From Platanthera guangdongensis (Eukaryota > Streptophyta > Magnoliopsida > Asparagales > Orchidaceae), in assembly GCA_039583875.1 (NCBI GenBank), contig CM077163.1, positions 107,021,213 to 107,085,212 on the forward strand: 64,000 bases of DNA, read 5' to 3'. Positions 55,978-64,000 of the stretch are shown piece after piece; the first letter of the stretch is position 1, and each line of letters starts with the position of its first letter. The position numbers were made by a program, and so were the translations under genes. The notes beneath the pieces are model-generated. The model made no database searches and was not told the DNA's origin. It was given only the letters and a program-made list of their open reading frames with translations.

Positions 55978-58900
55978 GATTTGTATTGATTTGTGAAAAT
56001 CCGGCACGAGCACTCTTCGATACGGGAGCTTCACACTCCTTCTTGTCCGAAGGATTTATATCACGCATCGGAGTCCCTTCTTCGATGGCGAAGGATAAGT
56101 TGGATGTGTTGTTGCCCAATGGGTGTTCGATGCGAGCGGATAGGATCTGTGATGTTAAGACTCGTATTGGGGAGCAGGAGTTCGACCTGCGGGCGTCTTT
56201 ACTTCCGTTAGTGGAGTTCGACGTCATATTTGACATGGACTGGCTCTCGGAGCAGCAGGCCCATATAGATTGCGGTAGCAAGGAAGTTAAGCTGGGAGCG
56301 AGTCGTGAGACGACATTTATGGGCTTAAAGGGGTCGAGCAAGACGTTGATGTCTGCTCTTCAGGTGGTCAAGGCGGTTCGTGCTGGAGCAGAACTGTTCT
56401 TTACACTAGTGGAGGTTGCAAAGCCGAAGCCCACGTTGGATTGTATTTTAGTGGTATCGGAATACCCTGATGTGTTCCCCGCAGATCTTCCTGGAGCCCC
56501 GCCTCAGCGGGAGATAGATTTTACGATCGAGCTAGTGTCAGGTGCAAAGCCTGTGTCACGATCTCCGTATCGGCTAGCGCCTAAGGAAATGGCGGAGCTG
56601 AAAGTTCAACTGCAAGAGTTGCTGGAGCAAGGATATGTGCGCCCGAGTTCTTCGCCTTGGAGCGCACCGGTCCTCTTTTTTAAGAAGAAGGACGGAAGCT
56701 TGAGGCTATGTATTGATTACCGGGAACTCAACAAGCTGACTGAGAAGAATAAGTACCCGATCCCTCGAATTGATGATCTCTTTGATCAGTTAGTCGGGTC
56801 GACGGTGTACTCGAAGGTAGATCTCAAGGCTGGGTACTATCAGCTGCGTATAAGGGAGAGTGATATCCCGAAGACAGCGTTTAGTACGAGATACGAGCAC
56901 TATGAGTTTACGGTCATGCCGTTTGGGCTGACTAATGCGCCGTCAGTATTCATGGATTTGATGAACAGGACGTTCAGGGAGTACTTGGACCATTTCGTGA
57001 TCGTCTTCATCGACGATATTTTGGTGTACTCGCAAAGTGAGGAAGATCACTTCAAGCATCTTCATTTGGTGTTGGAGACGCTAAGGAGAAATTAGTTGTA
57101 TGCCAAGTTCTCGAAGTGCGAGTTTTGTCTATCCTCAGTAGCGTTCCTCGGTCATATAGTGAGTGGAGAGGGTATTGCTGTGGATCCGGCGAAGATTGTT
57201 GCGATACGGGAGTGGCCTGAGCTTGCTACGGTAGCAGAAGTCCGGAGCTTTTTGGGGCTTGCCGGCTATTATAGGCGCTTCGTAGAGAACTTCTCGCGGA
57301 TAGCGTTACCTCTCACTACTTTGACGAGGAAGGAGCATAAGTTCGTTTGGACGCCGGAGTGCGCGCGAGCTTTTGAGGAGTTGAAGTGTCGGTTGACCAC
57401 GGCGCCTGTGCTGAGTTCGCCATGTGGGACCGAAGGCTATGAGATATATAGCGATGCTTCAGGCATCGGTTTGGGTTGCGTGCTACTGCAGCACGGAAGC
57501 GTGATAGCTTATGGCTCGAGACAGCTAAAAGTGCACGAGAGGAATTATCCGGTCCATGACTTGGAGTTAGCGGCCGTGATTTTTGCCTTGAAGCTGTGGA
57601 GACACTATTTGTACGGTGTGAAGATTGATATCTACACCGATCACAAGAGCCTAAAGTATCTAATTAATCAGAAGGATCTGAATATGCGGCAGCGTAGATG
57701 GATGGAGTTCCTGGGGGACTATACATTCAAGATCCACTACGTGCCTGGCAGAGGGAATGCGGTTGCGGATGCGCTGAGTCGCCGAGCCCCAGCTCAAGCC
57801 AATTGGCTATCGGTGCACGATGAGCGGTTGGTGCGAGAGTTGGAGGCGTTGGAGATTGTTTGTGTGGATAGACAATCTAGTGCTGAAGCAGTTCTGAATT
57901 GGACTGAAGTCCAATATGACCTGGCTGATCGGATTCGGCAGGCTTTGGATATGGATGCTCATATGAAGAAGTTCATGGTAGAGGCTCTGGATGGGTCAAA
58001 TTCCCAATTCGTCGTGGAGGACGGATTGCTTTGGAAAGACGGTCGTTTATGCGTCCCAAGTGTGGGCAATTTACGGGTGGAATTGTTGTACGAGGCGCAC
58101 CATACCAAGTACTCGATTCACCCGGGGAGCACAAAGATGTACCATGATGTGAAGAAACTATTTTGGTGGCCGGGTTTAAAGAAGGATGTGGCGCTATACG
58201 TGGCGAAGTGCCAAACTTGCGCCGTGGTAAAGGCGGAGTGCCAAAAGCCGGGAGGATTTCTTAAGTCCTTACCTATTCCGGAGTGGAAATTCGACGACAT
58301 CTCTATGGACTTTGTGCCCGGTTTGCCAAGGTCGCAAAATGGAAACGACGCCATTTGGGTGGTTGTTGATCGATTAACGAAGGTGTCGCATTTTATTCCG
58401 CATAGGAAGGATGATCCGGTGGAGAAGCTGGCAAAGCTTTATGTGGATAACATAGTACGGCTTCATGGTGTGCCCCGCAACATCGTGAGTGACCGAGATG
58501 GGCGGTTCAAGTCCAATGATTGGAGGCTGGTGCAGCAAATGTTGGGAACAAAGCTGAAGTTTAGCACAGCCTTCCATCCACAAACGGATGGGCAGACCGA
58601 GAGGGTTAATAGAACCATGGAAGACATGCTGCGCATGTGTGTCTTGGATTTTGGAAAGCAATGGGAAGACCACCTTTATTTGGTGGAGTTCGCATACAAC
58701 AACAGCTACTAAGCAAGTATTCAGATGGCGCCTTTCGAGGCCCTATATGGTAGAAGATGTCGCACGCCGTTGTCTTGGATAGAAACGGGTGAGTCAAAGT
58801 TGTATAAGCGATCGGAAGTAGAGGGTGCTACTTCTTTGGTGAGAACCATTCGGGAGAGGTTGCTTATCGCTCAGGACCGGCAAGCAAAGTACTATAATGC

Positions 58901-59426
58901 CAAGCACAGGAACGTGGAGTTCGCTGTGGGCGATTATGTATACTTGAAGATCAAGCCGTTCAAGGGTGTCTCGCGGGTGCGGCGATTGAAAAAGCTAAGC
59001 CCAAGATACCTTGGACCATTTGAGGTTCTGGAGCGAGTTGGGGAAGCGGCCTATCGGCTGAAGCTTTCAGTGGAGCTAAGTGGTTTACATGATGTATTCC
59101 ATATTTCGGTGCTTCGGAAGGCGGTGCAAGAGCCTACGCAAGTGATCGCGGTTGATCAAGTACCGGTGGATAGTGGGCTAACGACAAAGGTCAAGCCCGT
59201 GCGGATTGAGGACTCGGAGGTCAAGCGGCTACGCAATAAAGAGATCAGGATGGTCAAAGTCCGGTGGGACAATTGCGGTCGTGAGGAGCTCTCTTGGGAG
59301 AGAGAGCAGACTATGCTTGACGAATATCCGGAGTTGTTCCGCTCAGGTACAAATTTTGGTTTTGTACATGTCTTTCCTTTATATAATTTCGTGGGCAAAA
59401 TTCTTTTAAGAGCGGTAGAGTTGTAA
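55978..59426 (+). pseudogene. gypsy pol (PR-RT-RH-IN-chromodomain) of F copy 2
   Basis: The uninterrupted form of the pol in copy 1, in a single phase. Protease LFDTGAS is at about 56013-56033. RT has FIDD at 57006-57017, and a TAG at 57093-57095 breaks it. RNase H has TDHKSL near 57634 and ADALSR near 57764. Integrase has the HHCC zinc region 58095-58235, VVDRLTK near 58361, SDRDGRF near 58488 and [11 protein letters not shown] near 58594; a TAA at 58710-58712 follows NNSY. The C-terminal chromodomain-like end (VKVRWDNCGREELSWERE, DEYPELF) is at about 59245-59340. The final stop TAA (59424-59426) is supplied by the first bases of the LTR. Two stops make it dead. Confidence 0.95.
59398..59421 (+). 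other. polypurine tract of F
   Basis: AAATTCTTTTAAGAGCGGTAGAGT-type purine-rich stretch directly before LTR-c. Confidence 0.65.
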
Positions 59427-61727
59427 CGCCCCGAAACTCAAAGGAGCGAAGGGGGATGTTTTGGGCCAGTTTGGGTTCTGGCAGCAGGCACACGGCCTGG
59501 GACACGGGCGTGTCCCAGGGCGTGTCAAGCATGTGTCGACACTTAGCCGCGAAGTCGTCGAGATTTTCTCGACGATTCGCTGAGAATGGGCACACGGCCT
59601 GCGACACGGGCGTGTCGCAGGGCGTGTCGACCCGTGTCGACACTTAGCCGTGAAGTTGTCGAGTTTTACTCGACGATTCATCGAGAATGGGCACACGGCC
59701 TGCGACACGGGCGTGTAGCAGGGCGTGTCGACCCGTGTCGACGATCATCCCGGAGAGTCGTCGAGATTCACTCGACGATCGTCGAGGCATGACACACGGC
59801 CTAGGACACGGGCGTGTCCAAGGCCGTGTCATCAAGTCGTCGATCTTCACTCGACGAAGTGTCCTGTGTACATGGACTGGGGCCCAGGCGTGTCAAGGGG
59901 ACACGGGCAAGGACACGGGCGTGTCCTATAACCCGTGCAGTGCTCGGGTTGAAAATGGGGAAAAAGCATGGGGTACACGGCCGGCTACACGACCGTGTGA
60001 AGTGGAACACGGGCGTGTCAGCTCGAACACGGGCGTGGTCGATACCCCTGTGAGGTTCAAGGAGATTCGATTTTGACGGCGAATGCGGCACACGGCCCTG
60101 GACACGGGCGTGTGCCAGGCCATATTCGGTCCAGATTGGGCATTTCAGCCCCGAATCAAAGCCGTTCGTTTCCTTGTTTTGAGATCCAATGGCTGGGGGA
60201 TGTTCCTGAAGGGATATACCCGTGGGTTGACTTAGAAATCCATCACTTTTCATACCTTGTTCTCTTTCTAAATACTTGGAGAGAGAGGAGAGCTAAGGGA
60301 AGAAGAAGGAGCTAGATCCGCCATTGGAGGAGCTTCGGAGCTCCGAATCGCAAGCCGACTCCGGATCCACGGAGGCAACGCTAGTGCGGTGATTTCCATC
60401 CGATTACTTTTCAATGGCGCCAAAGAGGAACTCAAGGGTAACGATCCTCATCTTGAGCACGAATAGCTCTCTTTCCTAGCATAGGAAGCCCGCTCTCGCG
60501 AGTTTGCGGAGAGTTGGAGGCGTTCCTTCGGGTAGATATGTAAAGTCCCCGTTGTTTAGAGTCCGTATGCGAGAACGGACGTAGGCATGATGTGTGAAGC
60601 CTACCCGGACATGTTAGTCTGGATCGGTGATGTTGCATTGCATAAGGACAGAGAAGACTCCGTGCTATTGGTTGTTTTTCGGGTTTTCTACGCGGTAGAT
60701 TGCAGCAGGGAGCCTTGGGGACTAACCCAAAGGTGCACCCAGAAAACTGGGCGGATACGAGATCTTGCCAACTTGGTGGCTTGAGAGCCAACTTGAACAT
60801 AACGGGGTTATGTGACTTGTGATGGAAATGGGACTCGGTGGAAGTTTGACCCGCGCAAATGGCTTAAATTGTCGTTGCGATGTGAGCACGGGTTAGATTG
60901 AACCGTACCCATTCTATGTCGTTCGGTTAAAGAGACCTAAAGGCATGTGGCACTTACTGTTGGCATAGAGTAGGGTCTTCGGCGGTTAATGGCTTAAATT
61001 ATCGTGACCCAGGCCAGGAAGACAAATTGCTCATAGGTTTGGCCGTCTAAGTGGCGGTGGTGAGTCCGGAATGTTAATGGCTTTAATTGATATGACATCG
61101 ACCGGTTCACCGAGAATGTGCCCTGAGTGCACGTGGCGTGTGGCCGTACGAGCCAACGTCTATGATGACATGGCTATGGTTATTTATATGGCTCTCTTAT
61201 GCTAATGAAATACAGGGAAGGAGCATCGCCGCCCCGAGTTGGGGGCGGGATCGTTATAATTTGATCAGCATTGCTGACCGTTGCCTTGTTTTGCCACCGT
61301 GCGGTGGTTTGTTGCTTGCAGGTGCAGCTGGACCAAGCGGTCAATAGCGGGCTAAAGCCCTTTTTGCGAAGCCGGCCCTCGAAGGTCCAAATGGAAATGT
61401 TTATTGCTTTATTCATGTATGACCTGCCTGCGTGCCGTGGTTTGTAAATCATGTAATATTCAAGTGAAACATTTTGTAAGGCCTTAAGGCTTGTTTTGAG
61501 TATTTTGTAATAACATTCCTGTTTTGTACTAGTGGACATTCGTGCTCTAATGCTGGGTTCTTTGTTTACAACTTTTATAAACTGCTTCCGCTAGAATGCT
61601 CTGTGTAGGACGTTGAGATTGGTTGGATGGTTTCCATAAGTAACCACCCGGTCTGTCTGTGGTATATGGCGTCGGGCCCCGGCCGGACCTACTGCTATAT
61701 GCTATGCGACGGATAGGCGGTGTTACA
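59422..61727 (+). repeat. right LTR of array F (LTR-c)
   Basis: 2306 bp, the same length as LTR-a. Palindrome cluster at 59480-60125. Ends GGTGTTACA, followed by CCTTA. Confidence 0.95.
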
Positions 61728-61732
61728 CCTTA
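61728..61732. repeat. right target duplication of the F array
   Basis: CCTTA, the partner of 35212-35216. Confidence 0.9.
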
Positions 61733-61858
61733 TATTGATTTACCTAATTTATTACTTCATTTTTATATGCAGGTAGCGCTAACTAGTGGAACTAAAACTC
61801 TTGGAGCAAACAGAGGAGTTCACGGAGTCAACATGGCTGATGATAGGACGAAAATTTG

Positions 61859-62155
61859 GCGCACACGGGTGGACACACGGCCGTGTGCCTACCCGTGTCA
61901 TATGCACCCTGGAGCTGAAGAAATTGTACGCAGGAGACAGAGACTCACACGGGTAGGATACACGCCCATGTGCCTACCCGTGTCATATTTGAACACGGCT
62001 GCCGACCAACCCGTGTCTGAAGAACATGGCACGACACACGGCCGTGTCCATACCCATGTCATCTGACATGGCCCACTACCAGACATGCCTGTTCGTGGGG
62101 AACCGCCTAGGAACCGTCCACACGGCCTGACACACGGCCGTGTTGGAACCCGTGT
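61859..62155. repeat. ACACGG/CCGTGT palindromes in Athila-type LTR
   Basis: Units such as ACACACGGCCGTGTGC with flanking ACACGGGT / ACCCGTGT arms occur near 61862, 61945, 62035 and 62122. They are the same core as the ACACGGGCGTGT repeats in the F and G LTRs, which belong to a different gypsy branch. Confidence 0.85.
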
Positions 62156-62176
62156 CCGACTTTTTTGCAAAGGGAC

Positions 62177-62183
62177 TATATAT
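62177..62183 (+). promoter_or_regulatory. TATA box of the Athila-type LTR
   Basis: TATATAT just downstream of the palindrome cluster. Confidence 0.5.
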
Positions 62184-63196
62184 TTCCTGTAGAAAAATTT
62201 GTGAAGAACTTTTGGATCATTCTGGGATTGGAGAACTGGTGAATCCTGAAGTGGAGCATCCAAGAGAAGGAGGATTGAAGTGTATTTTGTATGTATTTTA
62301 TCTATTCATTAGTCCTTTTAATCCTTCCTTTCTCCTGGTGATTAAACTTTATTTATTGTTTTATTTTGCATGAACTTCTATTTGAACAATTTGTTAACTA
62401 TGTCTCGCATGGTCTATATCAAATTTGTAGTGTTTTATTCATATGTAGACTTACAAACAAAGATCTTAATGCTAATTATGAATTTCTTATTTATCTTACA
62501 TGAATTGCAAATCTCTAGATTGAGATATTAGATGTTTGTGATGAAATTTACATGTTCATAGTTTGGTGTGAGATCTCTTTATAATTCGAATTTCATGATC
62601 GAGAGATATGTTATTTGGATAATTAGAATACAAATAAATGAATTCATGATATTTTAGAGATAGGATTTCATGGGTTTATTTAATAGATAGAGTGTTTTAT
62701 TCAATACAAATTTGAGTATTGTAAATTGTTCGAGAGAAAATTTACTAACTTAGATTTAGGATTTGAATTGCTCGAGAGAGAATTTGATAAATATTTACCC
62801 TTTACAATTCAACGAATTTGATAGTCTTATGCTTTCATGATTAAATAGAATTGAGTGAATGAATGAATATTTTCATGTAATTGCTCATATGCTTTCGGAT
62901 TGTTATCATGTTCAATCTTCCAATGCTGATTTATCCAATAGTGATAGTTAGGTTATTTTAGGTTATAATTCGCATTTACTTATAGGTATGATAATGGAGT
63001 GAGGATGAGTAAGAATACTTGAAATGGCCCTGTGGAATACGACACGAGATGTAGATTTCTCCTATACTATGATTGATAGGTGCACTTGCCTGAATTTTAA
63101 TTCAATCCAGCTTAAGCCCATCTACATAGTTATACTAGAATGTAGAATGAAATCACATTGAGTTATTACTTGTTAGCAAAGCAATCATCAAGTTTT

Positions 63197-63214
63197 TGGC
63201 GGCGTTGCCGGGGA
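63197..63214 (+). other. Athila-type primer-binding site
   Basis: TGGCGGCGTTGCCGGGGA differs at one base from TGGCGCCGTTGCCGGGGA, the tRNA-Asp complement typical of Athila/Tat elements. Confidence 0.9.
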
Positions 63215-63338
63215 CGTTTTCAATATTTCGAAAGTCTAAATTTTATTAATCTACAAGTTGTTGTTTAGTAATAAATAGTTGTAAATTAGTATTTGAATAA
63301 TTATATCGCTTAATCTCTGTTTTGTAGTCTGTTAGTCT

Positions 63339-63718
63339 ATGATCAGGGGCAAAAATTCTGGGCTAGCACCATTTCATCCTGACCCAGAACGACTTATGCA
63401 TAACACTAACCTAAGGGACGTGGGATTTAATACCACAGATATTTCAAACGGACTATCAGAAGAGGAGACAGTGAACCAAGGAGAGAATCATCCTGAAAAC
63501 CTAGATACCATGGCCAACCAAAATGAGCAAACCATGTCTTACTTTGTTAGACCTAATCTCCAAGGAACCGGGTCGAGCATCGTTAGACCACTGATAGCTA
63601 CCAATAACTTTGAATTGAAGCCTAGTGTGATACAAATGGTTCAACAGTATGTCCAGTATGATGGCTTGCAAGATGAGGATCCTAACACCCACTTGGCCAG
63701 ATTCCTGGAGATATGTGA
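63339..63718 (+). pseudogene. Athila-type gag, N-terminal part
   Basis: Starts at the ATG at 63339, 125 bases after the primer-binding site. About 127 residues are open. The segment SSIVRPLIATNNFELKPSVI followed by QMVQQ, then LQDEDPNTHLARFLEICD, is the conserved start of Athila/Tat gag, where VRPxIxANNFELKPxxIxMVQ...EDPNxHLxxFLEICDT is usual. At 63719 the gene is interrupted by a gypsy LTR starting TGTAACAGCCC. The rest lies beyond the window. Confidence 0.88.
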
Positions 63719-64000
63719 TGTAACAGCCCAAAGTGCAGAAACAGGCATTTTTGGGTGACACGGCCTGGGACACGGGCGTGTCCCAGGGCATGTCAGTTGA
63801 CACGGCCTGCGACACGGGCGTATCGCAGGGCGTGTCGAGGTTGTGTCGACGATTGGAATTTGTCTCGACGATTTTTCTCTCGACGATGCGTCGAGAGGGA
63901 GGCACACAGCCCAGGACACGGGCGTGTCCAAGGCCGTGTCGCATTCTCGACGATTTTTCTCGACGATCGTCGAGTGTCGAGAAGTGAGTGTCGAGTGTTG
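63719..64000 (+). mobile_element. start of another gypsy LTR inserted in the Athila gag
   Basis: TGTAACAGCCC resembles the TGTAACGCCCC start of F and G. It is followed by the palindrome cluster CACGGCCTGGGACACGGGCG, TGTCCCAGGGC and TCTCGACGATTTTTCTCTCGA units (63755-64000). It is closest in style to F but clearly a different copy or family. It continues past the right edge. The target would be TGTGA (63714-63718). Confidence 0.75.

Larger units (their letters stand above)
35217..61727 (+). mobile_element. tandem Tekay-type gypsy array F (LTR-INT-LTR-INT-LTR)
   Basis: Three LTRs (35217-37522; 53985-54533, 5'-truncated; 59422-61727) and two internal regions (37523-53984, interrupted by G; 54534-59421). 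The two outer LTRs are each 2306 bp, begin TGTAAC and end GTTACA. CCTTA flanks the array on both sides. The pol order PR-RT-RH-IN and a C-terminal chromodomain-like end put it in the Tekay/Del chromoviruses, which have long LTRs. Both internal copies share the same TAG in RT and the same CAA-to-TAA change in integrase. This points to duplication in place of an already dead element by unequal LTR recombination. Confidence 0.93.
61733..63190 (+). repeat. Athila-type 5' LTR (left end not found)
   Basis: The right end ATCATCA at 63190 is placed by the primer-binding site just after it. U3 has a palindrome cluster (61859-62155) and TATA at 62177. The rest (62190-63190) is AT-rich R/U5 with no coding signal. 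The left end is not defined. F is inserted directly to the left, so part of this LTR may lie before 35212. Confidence 0.65.

Overview
The window is plant nuclear DNA, probably from a eudicot (inference). It is made almost entirely of nested and broken LTR retrotransposons. Ty1/copia elements of the Sirevirus type, Ty3/gypsy chromoviruses of the Tekay/Del type, a Tat-type element and an Athila-type element can all be recognised, and these lineages are plant-specific. I see no host gene, rRNA, tRNA gene or CRISPR array.

Layout: (1) 1-6603 is a patchwork: the 3' end of a Sirevirus pol (A), a reverse-strand gag/protease scrap of another copia lineage, a degenerate gypsy LTR, and a copia-type LTR full of short palindromes followed by a scrap of gag. 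(2) 6604-18983 is a complete but dead Sirevirus on the minus strand (C), with two LTRs of exactly 1765 bp, gag, pol and a third 'env-like' ORF. (3) 18984-20112 is an env-like fragment (E) of another copy. (4) 20113-31659 is a plus-strand Sirevirus (B), inserted in E and truncated in its 3' LTR. (5) 31660-35211 is the 3' end of a minus-strand Tat-type gypsy element, carrying two plus-strand (antisense) ORFs. (6) 35217-61727 is a Tekay-type gypsy element (F) in the tandem form LTR-internal-LTR-internal-LTR, flanked as a unit by the 5-bp target duplication CCTTA. The middle LTR has lost its first three quarters. (7) 39331-51118 is a younger Tekay-type element (G), with 3148-bp LTRs and target duplication AGCAA, nested in the first F copy. 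(8) 61733-64000 is an Athila-type LTR, primer-binding site and gag start, broken at 63719 by yet another gypsy LTR.

In each element gag encodes the particle protein. Pol encodes protease, integrase and reverse transcriptase/RNase H, in the order PR-IN-RT-RH in copia and PR-RT-RH-IN in gypsy. Every pol here has stops or frameshifts, so none looks autonomous.

The most unusual theme is a shared vocabulary of short palindromes (a TCGTCGA/TCGACGA type, an ACACGGGCGTGT type and a GGCRTTGAGTG/CACTCAAYGCC type). They recur in LTRs of unrelated lineages, and in the Sireviruses they also sit in frame inside gag and fill the pol/env-like spacer. Other points: candidate introns at the same gag/protease position in two different gypsy elements; three covarying stem-loops in the leader of G; a conserved splice-acceptor-like site before the env-like ORF; and an F array whose internal copies are more alike than its outer LTRs.
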